Source: Aculops lycopersici (taxonomy: Eukaryota > Arthropoda > Arachnida > Trombidiformes > Eriophyidae). From it: a stretch of 64,000 nucleotides of DNA. Made by a program: the position numbers and the translations under genes. Under the pieces are notes generated by a model that worked only from the letters and a program-made list of their open reading frames with translations, searched no databases and was not told the DNA's origin. The stretch lies in NCBI GenBank assembly GCA_015350385.1, contig WNKI01000001.1:1960524-2024523 (forward strand), in the 5' to 3' direction. This document shows, piece after piece, positions 28,154 to 39,839 of this stretch (position 1 is the first letter of the stretch; the number at the start of each line of letters is the position of its first letter).

Positions 28154-28176
28154 AGGTCATTAGAAACTAATGACCT
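28154..28176. repeat. Perfect 10-bp inverted repeat ending in AGGTCA half-sites
   Basis: The arms AGGTCATTAG and CTAATGACCT are separated by AAA. The outer six bases of each arm are the nuclear-receptor half-site AGGTCA in inverted orientation. Seen directly; any receptor binding is inference. Confidence 0.75.
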
Positions 28177-28556
28177 CTAGAATGGGGACGCTAGTATTGT
28201 ATCTCTCAGGATTATGGATGCAACGCAACTTGCTCGGTTTTCGATACTTCGTCGTCTTGGCCCCAAAGTTGCGGTCGTCGTCCACCAAAGAGGAGAAAGA
28301 CAGCAACAGAGACTTGGAATAGAATTGAATGTCAAGAAAAACCAAAGGGCGATTCGGCGGACACTCGAGTTGATTGATCTGCCCTCCCCATTTCTCATCC
28401 TAGTTCTAGCTCTGAATTCTAGATTCCATTGGACCCCTACGTGAGCAGGCGAATCGCGCGCGCCCCATTTGCGCAACCGAGTCCTTGGCAAAATAAAAAG
28501 CAGGATTCCAATTCAATTTGTGTACCAGCTCGATCTCCTTTCATTTCTCTCCCTCC

Positions 28557-28580
28557 CTCTCTCTCTCTCTCTCTCTCTCT
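28557..28580. repeat. (CT)n microsatellite
   Basis: About twelve CT units in gene-free sequence upstream of the GPCR. Confidence 0.8.
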
Positions 28581-29675
28581 TCCTCTTGCGCTTCTTACTA
28601 AACGGAGCGCGAATAGTACATGCGATTGATGAATACACAGGCAGTCACATTATCAACGTTAAAGACTCGCCGCTAGAGCTAGAGCCACTGCTGCTGCTCT
28701 TTTGGTTGTTGGTCAAAGTTGAATGCTCGTAATGTTGAATATGATATCCTCTGTTACACGAGCTGAATCGCAACTTGAAACAGATAGCAATGCAGACAAT
28801 AATATAGAGAGACAACGGACTCAGAAGAGGCAAGTTTGCGCCACAAAGTTTACCGCCCCCAAGAGCACGTCGAAATTGAGCAACCATAAATTCATCACAA
28901 GTGCCGCTGACCCAAATGGACACATGAGCAACCCAAACGACTGCTTCCCCTCTCGCCGGCGCAATCCTTGGTGTTCATTGTACATTCACGACTCATTACT
29001 CCGGATGCTCGTTTATTTATCATTCGTCGTCATTGTCGTCGTTCTCGTTGTCGCTATCGTCTTGTTAGTTGTGTTTGCCTTTTGGTTGTTGTCTTTGCTC
29101 TCAAGCGAGCGGCTAGTGAGCGACTGGCGAGCTCATTTGTGTTAGTTGGTCAGTTGATTCCGCCTTTAGCCACAGTAATCTAACTGCAATTCTAGCTGCA
29201 ACTCCAATCGATTGCCTGGATTCGAGGGGAAAGCTCGCTGTCCTTCGAACTCTCCTCTGGACTCTCTCATTAAGATACAAGGCCAAGCGGCAACTGGAGC
29301 AACCGTTGGACTCTACGGCGCCGATTTGCAATGCAGATGATTATGGAGAAAAACAGATGGATAGATAGGAGTCTGTTGTTACGTAACACGCCCGCGAGGC
29401 GCAATCATCGCGATCGTGTCATGAAGTCTCGCGAATCGGAGTTGAGCATCGAGTTTAGTGTTCCATGTTGATGAAACTGAAGGGGTAGAGAGTTACGATG
29501 AAAAATTATAGTCAACCCAAAAGATCGTGAGAAGTTTTGGCCTTCATCTTTGTTTCTAAACCCGCAAAACTCGCCGCTTATCGAGTCTATCATCGACATC
29601 GTCAATTTGATAGACTAAACTAAAATTCAATCAACTCCTTTGGCCGACGTTAGCGAAGCGTTAATTTAGCTCGCA

Positions 29676-29703
29676 AACTTTCGCTTCAGTTGAAGCGAAA
29701 GTT
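29676..29703. repeat. Perfect 13-bp inverted repeat with 2-base centre
   Basis: The arms AACTTTCGCTTCA and TGAAGCGAAAGTT flank GT. This is the longest perfect inverted repeat I found in the window. The near-zero spacer suggests a symmetric protein site or cruciform rather than an RNA hairpin. Confidence 0.85.
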
Positions 29704-29821
29704 AATTAGTTTGATCGCTCAATCATCTCGGCGCCAGACTCAAACCGAAAGTTGGCTTCCACTTCTACTTCTTCCTCTGTTACTTCCAGCGAGTGGCGCT
29801 TAGTTTAGTGTTGGTATAAGC

Positions 29822-29842
29822 GAGAGAGAGAGAGAGAGAGAG
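29822..29842. repeat. (GA)n microsatellite
   Basis: About ten GA units in gene-free sequence. Confidence 0.8.
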
Positions 29843-30276
29843 TCGATGGAGTTGACTGGCTGCATTCGAGCAAGCGATCGCTAGTTGATTCAAGGCTATC
29901 TTTGGGTTCGATCCAGCGCGTGAGTAAAAAAGAACAATCTTCTTTTGATAGACTGAACTGGCAAACAAACAAATTCGTTGCGCTTTGAGGCCTAGTTTGT
30001 TCCAGCGATAAGACTCAAGCGGAAGCTTTGACTGGTGAAAATTTGCGCCCATCGACAGTTTGTGTCCATTGACTTTTTGTAGAAAAAAGAACTTTTCAGT
30101 CCACCTACGCGAGCTGGTACAAATTTGGGTTACCAAAAGAGCAACTCTCAGGTTACTCATGACGCGGTGCGGTCGCATCACGCTGCACTTCTGGAGAACT
30201 AAGGGTTGGTTGAAATTTTGCCTGAAAAAGCTACAACTAAATAGAGGAGACGACTAATGTTGTCACCGCCGCCGCC

Positions 30277-30288
30277 GCTAACGTTAGC
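30277..30288. repeat. 12-bp palindrome GCTAACGTTAGC
   Basis: A perfect palindrome seen directly. Related ACGTTAG strings recur nearby (29648, 30500). Function unknown. Confidence 0.6.
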
Positions 30289-31416
30289 GCGCGGCCATAG
30301 CCGAACTAACAACCTGGTGACAGGTACAGGTAGTAGCACAGGTAGAGGCCGAGGTAGAGGTAGAGTCAAAGAAAAAGGCAATTATGGTTCGATGTCGCGC
30401 ATCCAAACTTTTGCCCGGCGCTTTTAGCCAAAATTTCTCTCTGCATTAATCTCAACGGTCTCGTCGGCAAGCAATGGAGAGTTCTCCTTGGTGCTAGCTG
30501 ACGTTAGTGGGATGCCATTGCCGAGTCTTCTGTTTAGAGAGACAGAAAGAAAGGTAGACTTTGAACCTTGAGCGAAGGTTAGCCACATGTAACGTCAGGT
30601 CTGTTTAGCTACGGTGATGATTCAAGAAGGAGAGCGGAAGTGAAATATTATAAGAGTAGCTAATGCTTATTTTAAAAGCTAAAAAGTCATCCAAATTCGA
30701 GAGCAAAGACAGACACAAAGAGATACAATCGCAAGTGTGTGAAACTTTCTAAATTTGTGTGTCATTCATGTTTCCATTTTCACACTGAATTTATCGTTTC
30801 TAACTATCGCCAGTCGGAACTGAGAGCAAACTGAAATAACTAAACCAAAACAAGTGGCGGGCAAACAAGCAAACAAACGAACCAACTAGCTGGAATCCTT
30901 TTGGAGCCGACACTTCCGCTTCGCCCATCAATCAAGTGGTTGCGCGAACTTTCAAGTGGGCGAGTTTGTGTTTATTTGAGTCTACGCAGTCATCCACTCT
31001 GCAGCTAGACGACAAACTCAGTCAGCTACGAATTGGAAGCTCGAGGGACTTGGCGCTTATTAAGCTGTCGGCGGATTATTGTCTCTGCTATGGTTGTGCT
31101 GTTGCTGGTATGCTTTTGTCGCTTCGGGTTTCCGGGATACCAAAGCTGATCTGCTAGCTAGCTGGTAGCCCTGGATTTAAGCCAGAACAAAACCGAGGTG
31201 ATGGTTAGACCACCGGTTGATGTTATTGTTGTCGCGGTGGCTGAGGCATCCCGATTTCAAGTTTAGTTCTGGCTTACCTCATCTGGCGCCGGACTGCTCT
31301 TTTGGGCAGGTAAAAATTCAATGAATGAATTCCAGCGAAGAACTCTCCAAACCCGACGGCCGAAGGACTGATTGCTTAGCTTACAGATAGACGGACAAAC
31401 TTGCGCTTCAGTTTAT

Positions 31417-31437
31417 ATCTCTATCTATCTATCTATC
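31417..31437. repeat. (CTAT)n tetranucleotide repeat
   Basis: About five CTAT units, read directly, in gene-free sequence. Confidence 0.7.
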
Positions 31438-33101
31438 ACTGATTCTGGTGGCCGCGACTAAGGCAGAGACGAGAGCCGAATCCGAGGCTTGAACTTGGAG
31501 TTGGAAGTTAAAGTCGCGCGGAAGAGGGAGAGAGAGAGTCCAACTATTGGAGAGTCCAACTTCTCAAGGGGAGATTTTAGAGATTTAATGCTTCAATAAA
31601 CTTCCGCTGGCGATTATAGCGCGCGCGCGTCTCGCATAGTCGCCAGTCGTTTGTCGCTAGGTCTCCCGCTGGCGGCGGGGCGAATGGGAAAGCGGAGCCG
31701 CAAATAAGATGAGTTTTGGTGGCTTGCTTGGGCCTCGGCCGCTCTGGCCCCAACAAGTTAGTTGTCGCTAACTTGGAGAGGGACTAGATTCTAGCCGCAA
31801 CGACCGCCTCCGCTCACGAGATACAAATCAGCAGTCGGATAAGCGGAGACTGTTGGCGCCAATCATGGCGGTGAGCAAGTGGTCGCCGCACTCTTGGTCT
31901 TGGTGGCAGGAGAGTCAGCAATTGCAACAGCAGAGGCTCGCGATGCGAGTTTGTCGTCATCGCCGCCAGCTAGCTTGATGGCGACGGTTGCGACGATTGC
32001 GCAACACACGAAGCGAGAATCAAATTAAATTCCCGCCACTACTTCTCCTGCCTTCTGTTGCCTCTACAATCTAAACCAAACCAAACCAACCGATAGACTG
32101 GCTCGCCGCCGCCGCCGTCGACTCTTGTCGCCAGCAACTCAAATTGCAACTCGGCCAAAATGAACGATGCACAACAAACTCACTCGGGAAATCGTCGTCG
32201 TCGTCTTCACTCGCGTCTGGTTCTACTACTCGGTTCGCTTGGCACCGAAACGGGACTTTTCTCGAGGCGGCGGGAGTTTTCCATCTCCTACAAGATGGAA
32301 ATAAGATGGAAGAAATTATCTTCATCTTATTTTAAGCGGCGGCCATCGCGTCGCACTGAGAGCGAGGGGGACCAACACGACCTTTAAAAGGGGAGCGGGC
32401 GATTGTCGGCCGCAATGCGGCGTCCGGTGCCACATTGTGGCCTGGCTACCGCTTTTTTGGCCCCACACAAAAGCTCAATGAAGACTTTCGAGTCGACACT
32501 TTCAATGAGCTGCTAGAGTAACGCTTGCGATCACATAAGCTCCCGTTTGCCAGAGATTATTAACCGCAAATCAAACTAAGCCAGGGCCTTCGCTAGCAGG
32601 ATGACGACCACGAGGATGACGCAACAACTATAAAACTCGCGCGTCTCGTGTGTGTCTTGCGTGATGGCACCACATAAATCACATCCGCCAACTCAGACAA
32701 TCAAATCGCGTTTCAGCATACGAGAGTTCCACTCGCATCATTTACACACTTGTGGCCAATTTGCTTTTGGGACTGGTCGTGGGCGTCGTTGAAGCATTCA
32801 AACACTTTATCGCTTAGCTCGATGTTGCTGCTGCTTAGATTGCTTTCAACTTTTCAACGAGTTTTCAACTCAAACCAGCTCAGCGCATAGCGAGCGCCGA
32901 AATCTGTCGCAACCGGAAACGCCGACCGCAAACTCTTCCTGCCAGTTGACCTTGCTGCTGGTGTTTCGTCACACGGCAAAAAAGGCGTAGTTGCTTCCAT
33001 TGTAGCAGAAGTAGAAGCAGGCAAAGCACTCAAGTGGCTGGCGCAGGTTCCTATTACAATGGAGAGAACGAGCGAATTTGTTTTCAATCAGCCGCCCAGA
33101 A

Positions 33102-33126
33102 ACACGAATGGCGCACGCATTCGTGT
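33102..33126. repeat. Perfect 9-bp inverted repeat, 7-base loop
   Basis: The arms ACACGAATG and CATTCGTGT flank GCGCACG. Could form a hairpin if transcribed. Confidence 0.65.
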
Positions 33127-35563
33127 CGCGTTCGCTCAGCTTCAAATGGGCCCATCGGTTTAGTTGGCGGAATATAAAGGAAAAGCGCGCTAGTAAACAT
33201 GCACCAAAATCAGAGCAAAGATTTGGAAAGGCAAAACATCTACAGTGTAGTGCAGTGCTCCGCCTGTAATGATACATGTACTAATAAGCAGTTTCAAGTT
33301 GAATAGCCGATACCTAATCAGTTGGCGATCTCTATTTGGAGCAAAAGTTTCCTGACTTCTCGTGCCACCCAAAAGTCTCGAGTGTCGCATCTCTAAAGTT
33401 TGCCCTTTTCTCTTTTTGTTCGCCTGTCTAACCAATGGACTCTCAATGGCTGCCACCAAATTAGCCACCGAAAATCTTGAGAGCGACCGAGTATTTGGTT
33501 GTTGTTCTTTTAGAGGCGAATGGAGGATGTAGCGACAAAAAAGAGATCGAAATCAAAACCAACACACTGCCGACTGCTAGAAGAAAACTCCACCTGGCCA
33601 ACAAAACACTAATGAGAAACCTGTACCCGCCTCCCCCTAACTGGAGCTAACTTTTTAGACGTCGTTCCATTGTCGCTCTCTCCATGTCTGTCTAGCAAGA
33701 AACCTTTTGTTGGTGTTGTTGAGGCTGTTGCCCTTTTGATGTTGAATTGTGTTGTTTGCGAGCAAAAATAGTAAGCCATTCTTTGAGGGAGCAGGTAGTT
33801 TGGCTAAAACAAGTTAGAGATAGACAAACAAATCACTAGACAATGGAGAGTCGCGTACAACTTAATCGAGTCCAAGTTGAGGACAACGAGAAAAACATTG
33901 AGGATGAGATGACTACCGCTGCTCTTTTCCCTTCCCTTCCTTTCCTCTCCCCCTCATCGTCCTCGTCGCTGACAATCCGCCTCGAATTGCGCCAACCGGA
34001 AGTTGAAGGCGCAAGCTCGCTGCTCAGGTGAACTCATTTTGGCTCATTTGCAAATTTGGCGACAACAATAATGCCATGGTCGCTGAGATTGTTGTCGTTG
34101 GTGTTGAGTGCGACAAAATAATGGTCGTGTTTAGCTACGCACACAAATTCGGCCTAGCTAATGGCAAGCTTGCTGGTTAGTTCGTCGTGTCTTCGGTGAG
34201 GCTAGTGGTGTTTGCGGCGGTTGGTTGTTTGGATGGTGTGGAGTGGAATCGCCAAACCGACAGACCTGCCGACAAACCGAGAGTTTTGCTTGAACTTTCG
34301 CGTCGGCGTCGAGCGAGTTGGCCGGTCAGCCAGCCAGCTGGCAAGTTTGCTGGAACCATCTAATTTAATTATCATGGAAACAACAAGAGAAATTATCGCC
34401 CTTTTGGTTATGGTGCATTGGCTTGCCAGCCTGCTCGCTAGCTGGTTAGCTGTAGGTTTAGCGGTTTTATTGTTGTCGTTGACGAGCTAGCCTCCTAGCG
34501 ACTTGCTCGTTCGTTTGGCAAGCTAGCAAACGTAAGCTAACGTCGACGTATTCCAGTCTAGAAGTGGCAAAAAGTGCGGCAAACAAGCGAACTTAGTTCA
34601 CTCTCACCAACGGCTCGCTGCTTGACGAGCGACTAGAAAGCTTGTTCAAAATTAACCAGAGGGACCGAGTTGGATATCAATTACTATTCATCATCTGGTC
34701 TGTGGTTCCGTCGAAGTCGTCGAGGTTAAAATGTAGATGCTGAGCAGGTAGATGTAAAGAGAGCGAGGGATGGGCAAAATCCCATCGGCCATCACAGACC
34801 TCATCTCATTTCATCGCATCTGATCATGACCATCCCATCGTAACTCATGGCGCCACTAGGCAACTTGCGGCCACTTGATATTGTGGCAACAGAAATCTCT
34901 CGCCTGAATATCAATGAGTCTTGTTTGCTGCAGACCCTTCCTCTTTTACTTCCTTCTCGTTGGTCCGTTGAGCTAACGTTGGTCGTTTCAACCGAAAGGG
35001 AAGTAACAAACTAGTCACTTTACTCCCAATGTAACGACCAGTCAGTCAGTCGGCCGGCAACAACAACAACAACAGGCACTTAAGTCTCTCCGAGAAAAAC
35101 CAGCACTGCACACAAAAGCAAAGGGAGACCTTGTAATTTAAGTCTAGCAAGAATTAGGGGAGCAGCGAGTTAACCTAACGATTTTTAATATTGCCACAGT
35201 CGCTGCCACTTTCAACTAACCTCGAGGCGGTCGAAATAACTGAGCAGATGCCAGCAACAGCAGTTGCACTTCAAGTACGTGAGTCGGCCACTTCCGGTTC
35301 TCTCGGCCCGACTATCTAATGGTTCGAGTTCAAAGTGGCCAGCGAGAGTTTATGAGAGTGGTTCCGGTTGAGTGGGGGTTCGTAAATGATAGCAAGTGTG
35401 ACGTTGAAATGGAGCAGTGCAAGCGGTGGTTGCAAACGTAAAAACTCAAAAATTGACGACCCAACTCGATGACAGGGAACAGCGGCAACTTTTTTGTGGT
35501 AGACTTTTTGGCAACAAAAAAAAAATCCAGCGATCGATCATCGTGTTTTCTTCCACCCTCTTG

Positions 35564-35591
35564 ATGTAGTCGAAAGTTTGGTCGACTACAT
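35564..35591. repeat. Perfect 10-bp inverted repeat, 8-base loop
   Basis: The arms ATGTAGTCGA and TCGACTACAT flank AAGTTTGG, a hairpin-compatible geometry in gene-free sequence. Confidence 0.75.
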
Positions 35592-37651
35592 GAAGGGGAG
35601 CGAGAGAAAGAGAATCACTGCTTGCCAATTACAAGTTACGTGTCACAAAGCATCCTCGCAGCTGCGTAGCCACAATGACTAATAGAACTTCCAAATCAAA
35701 TTGCACAACTCGAAGTGGAGGGGAGCGCAACGAAAAGAGGGACGAAAATTTGCCGTGTCCTCTTGAGCCTCTCGAGTGTCGGAAAGAAAGAGGAAAAATT
35801 CCAACTCCCTTTCGCTCGAAAAAGACCATATAGCACAACGTCAAACTTTTGGTAGCAAACTTTTAGAGATGACTGGTTTGTAGGTGGCCAGTGACAAGTG
35901 GTTCGCACTGCTCACTTAACTGGACTCCTCTACTTTACTAAGCATACAACGTGCTCTCTACTCCGACTTAAGTCAATTGTCCCACGGCCACCCACTTGCC
36001 TCGGGGAGGTCAACACTGAGCCCGCCAACGATTGATGTGACGCGTCGTACATGCCAACAGAGACACGATTCGGTTAAGAGCTCTAACCGGAAGCTGTCAT
36101 CTACCTGGTGAGTCAATGACACACTTGAGTCAAACTCCCTGTAGCTTGTTGTTATCGTCATATTCTTTGCATGTTAACTACACTTCAAGAGAGAAATTCA
36201 GTATATGTGCTCGTCACGATGTGCAAATGGGGCGATCGTCTTGCCAATTGTTTTCTCTCCCCCTCTCTCTCTTTCTCCGCTTCTGCTCCTCCTCATAATT
36301 GAGCATGAAAATCCAACATAACATCATGCTAAACCATCGAGCGACTACTCATTATTCTACCTAAACTCACATTTCACTCTCGTTTTGAGGCCCCTCTTGG
36401 CCATCAATCAGCACCATCTAATCACTTTCTTCTCCCATCAATTAGAGCTCGTCATGGTCGGTAAGCTAGTTGCTAGGCACTCACTTATTTGAGATAGCTT
36501 TTTGATGAACTGCAAAGTAAACCTGCCGCATTATGTCACGAATCTGTTGCGTGCTTCTTGTCCGCCGAGCAGAGCTAATCATTTCCGCTTCCGAAAACAA
36601 TAGCTAAATGTTTTCGTATTAGTTGTTGTTGTTGAAAAATTTGCGTTCGTGACTTATATGTCTAAGCTTTTAGAGCATGACTCGATGGTTTTCTAGAATG
36701 GACTTTACACTTACACATTCTAAATGTTTTCAACTCACCTTTTTGAATGTCACCTTTAAACTGGCTTATGTTTGTAAAACTTAAAAAATTTTCTATCTTG
36801 GCCTCACACATTTCTCGTCATTTCATCTTCTCAACTTTTTCTCTCTTGCCTTTCGTCGATTCGTTGATCAATTAATAGTTAAGTGTCTTTTAATTCAGCT
36901 TCTCAGTTGAGGAGGGTATTTCCTTGAAAGAATTGGGAGAAAAAAGTTGGTTCTTAATCTTGGACAGTGGGCTACTTGAGTTGCAAACGTTGTGAAGAGT
37001 GACGTAATGTTGGACTAACTGGATGACCGAAATCTTGAGGCCGACGAGAGAAATAAAAAGGAGTAGAGAAGAGAGCCACTTCCGGCTGACAAGCTCGCGC
37101 CCATGACCCTCAATCGAGGATTTTAGGGTGGACAACGATACTATTACGCAAACTAACTGCCGTCTCGACAGCCAAATTGACAACTACCGACCGAGGCAAC
37201 TGCCACTTAAGTGCCAGAGAAGCGGGCAGACAGCAAGCCAGCTGACATAGTTGCGCAATTGAGCGCATGAATGGCGCCACCAGTGCCACGTAAAGTGAAC
37301 CTAGCTTACTCGTGGGTTAGCGCGACAATTTTTCAAGTTGGAAATGGACGCGCGTTGCAAGTGCGATTGCGCAAACACTTGCTCTTTTTACTAGCTAAGT
37401 GGCTCACCTAGCCACGCGGTCCCCCAGGCGCCGCCTGTGTCGTCAAGTTTCTACTCTCTTTCTCCTGCATCATTCGTGGTGTCCGTCTCGATCATAGATT
37501 GTTTCAATCAAAAGCATGATTGAGAAATAATAATCTGAGAGCAGCAAAGTCTAATTAAAAAGGTGAGTCACCGATCGAGATCTCGGAAGATGCAAAACTC
37601 GTGCAAGATTGCGGTGGCAACTCACGCTCGCAAGTCATGACCGCGTCTGGT

Positions 37652-37676
37652 GTGTACGAACAGAGCCTTCGTACAC
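37652..37676. repeat. Perfect 9-bp inverted repeat, 7-base loop
   Basis: The arms GTGTACGAA and TTCGTACAC flank CAGAGCC. The stem extends by a G-T wobble and a G-C pair on the outer side. Confidence 0.7.
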
Positions 37677-38351
37677 GCATGCAACAGGCGCCGCTCTTGG
37701 CAATCGGCGGACGAAAGTTTGTAGCGTGAATGTATGAATGCGTGAGCGTGTGTTAAGGTAAAGAAACGAGGCGAGGCGAGGCGAAAAGCGCCGGCAAGGG
37801 GAAAACAAAATTCCCATTTGCTTTTCCAAAGAAAGAGTGTCGAAAAAACTCGCTGCTCTGTTGTTGCCTCATTTTCATGTACCTTTTCTGTTACCTCTAG
37901 TTCGCAATTATATTATCTCGATCTCCATTACTCAACTTGCGTTGCAAACATAAGAGGGAGCAAGACAACATTGTAAGCACAAACAGCGGCAACTCTAGCT
38001 GTAGCCGCCTTCGCCTTAATAATGAACTGGAGTAGCGAGCTTACCTCCGAAGTCGAGTCGACTTAATAACGAAGCCGTCGATGCTCATGTAGACCATGAG
38101 TCAAGAAGGGAACTGATGCTGTCCAGATAAGTAGGCCATTGACCAGATGTATTAATATACTCCAGATTTATGTTAGCGAATTTACACGGCTTCATATTAT
38201 ATTGTTTTCCCAAAAAGTTTCCAACGTTTTAGTTTTTCTATTTGGAATACAAAAATTAATTTTATATTTGGCCAGAAACGAAACAAAAACATGGATCCCT
38301 AGTTACTAACTCTTACATCATTATTACACTGTAGTCATCTCAGTAACAAGT

Positions 38352-39404
38352 ATGGCAGAATTAATCGAGGCTCTGGAACAATTGAGTCTCGAGGTGAGAA
38401 ATCAGAGTTTGATAGATGGTAACAATATTAATGGCAAATACATATCACAAAATCATAACAATATCAACAATCACCAGCAACACCACCAACCAAAGATACT
38501 AACAAATCAATTAGAGGATTTTGATAACTCAATCGCAACTCTATTCTCTCAAATCACCGACTTGGACTTGAGTCAAACTCAACAACAGAATCTTAAGCTC
38601 ATAGATGCGGCCGCTTCAAGAAGGGCCAAGTATATCACCTACTCGCCTTACAATCGAGCATTGCATTTCTTCGAAACTAGTCAAGAGGAGGATTCAGATA
38701 GCTCGTCATTGAGAAGTAGTAGTGGTTATGCAACAACAACAAGTAGCAGCAGCGCCAGTAGTCATTGTAATAGTAGCACAAGCAATTGTGTTACTGCAAC
38801 CCAAAACAATCACGACAACAACAACAGACAACCAATGAACCCCTTGGTTCGCGATCTCTTGAAAAAGGATCTAAACACCATAACTGGGACAGTGAGAAAG
38901 ATTGGCCAAATTTTAGCCATTGGAAGTGAGATTGAATCTATTTACAAGCAACTATTTGCCCGACTGGCACCTCAACTTACGATTTCAACTCAATATCCAG
39001 CTCAAAACTGCACCGCAACCACCAGCGCGACTAGTCAACAGTATTTGTCCTCATCACCATTATTAGCTGGCATTGATTTAGATAGAACCAGAGCATTGTG
39101 CGAAAGTTTCTTGGAACTTTTTGCAAGTGAACAACATATTGGTGACTTGCCTACGATGATTCACTACAACAACTACTGCCATCGGCTATTAAATCTCCTA
39201 CAAACTATAAGTTGTGGCGGTGGTGGTATATCATTGCCATCAAATTATCCCGAGCAACCGAAAGCAATTGATGCTCTCGAAGCAGAGGACGTTGAGTTTC
39301 TAAATGAAAACGAAGAATGGGATGAGTCGACAACAAGTGGTGGTAGTATGCAGACAACCATTTGGATGGATAACAAGCTATACATTGATCAGAGGCCAGG
39401 ATAA
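38352..39404 (+). CDS. Orphan protein, Asn/Ser/Gln-rich with a helical middle
   Basis: The ATG-initiated frame encodes 350 residues. It begins MAELIEALEQLSLEVRNQSL, then passes through His/Asn/Gln- and Ser/Thr-rich stretches. Residues about 160-205 are the most protein-like part (NPLVRDLLKKDLNTITGTVR, KIGQILAIGSEIESIYKQL) and look helical. The C-terminus is acidic (DALEAEDVEFLNENEEWDE). There is no signal peptide or membrane segment, so a cytosolic or nuclear location is likely. I could not assign a family. The long uninterrupted frame and amino-acid composition like neighbouring genes support it as real. Confidence 0.65.
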   Translation: MAELIEALEQLSLEVRNQSLIDGNNINGKYISQNHNNINNHQQHHQPKILTNQLEDFDNSIATLFSQITDLDLSQTQQQNLKLIDAAASRRAKYITYSPYNRALHFFETSQEEDSDSSSLRSSSGYATTTSSSSASSHCNSSTSNCVTATQNNHDNNNRQPMNPLVRDLLKKDLNTITGTVRKIGQILAIGSEIESIYKQLFARLAPQLTISTQYPAQNCTATTSATSQQYLSSSPLLAGIDLDRTRALCESFLELFASEQHIGDLPTMIHYNNYCHRLLNLLQTISCGGGGISLPSNYPEQPKAIDALEAEDVEFLNENEEWDESTTSGGSMQTTIWMDNKLYIDQRPG

Positions 39405-39839
39405 TCTATGGTCAGAAGTCACAAGTGAGACTAGAGAAGTCAAGACTTAGGAATAAGACTACAACGACAGAAATAACAACTCATTTTGACAATCAATCTT
39501 GTATCCATATTGATGTTGCGAGAGTTCCAATCTTGAGTCTCTTCTTCTACTTAGGCAACAATCTAGGCATTCAGTTTTCTGCCTTAGATCTCGACCGATA
39601 AGCTTGCTAAGAGTTGTCAAGGCTGTGGACACAATATTGGTAAAACCCGATATTGTGTCGTCCATTGTGCTCGCCTTTAGGTGTTGACATGAGAGCGCGT
39701 CTTCTAATGTCTACTCAATTAAAGAGGATACACTCATTGACACTTTAAGCATTGAATGTTGTGGCTTCATTCTTAGAGTTTAGTTCGATGAGATTATCGA
39801 TACAATGAGAGCATTAGTTTCATCGAATCGATTACCATT
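39405..39839. other. Spacer between the orphan and the fibrinogen-domain gene
   Basis: 435 bp with no recognisable element. A minus-strand frame at 39459-39665 is short and unsupported. The stretch must contain the promoter of the next gene. Confidence 0.45.

Larger units (their letters stand above)
27462..38351. other. 10.9 kb gene-free divergent interval upstream of the GPCR and the 38352 orphan
   Basis: No frame here has family resemblance or a convincing start. The interval contains GA/CT microsatellites, a (CTAT)n run, several perfect inverted repeats (28154, 29676, 31754, 33102, 35564, 37652), recurring CCGGAAG motifs (33995, 35289, 36086, 37078) and a GC-rich part around 31.6-32.5 kb. 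It probably holds 5' leaders, promoters and enhancers of the two flanking divergent genes. A non-coding transcript is also possible. Confidence 0.5.

Noticed and set aside
28723..29145. 140-codon open frame in the 27-38 kb desert
   Set aside because: The end is a Val/Leu run from repeated GTC/GTT triplets; no homology and no supporting splice sites.
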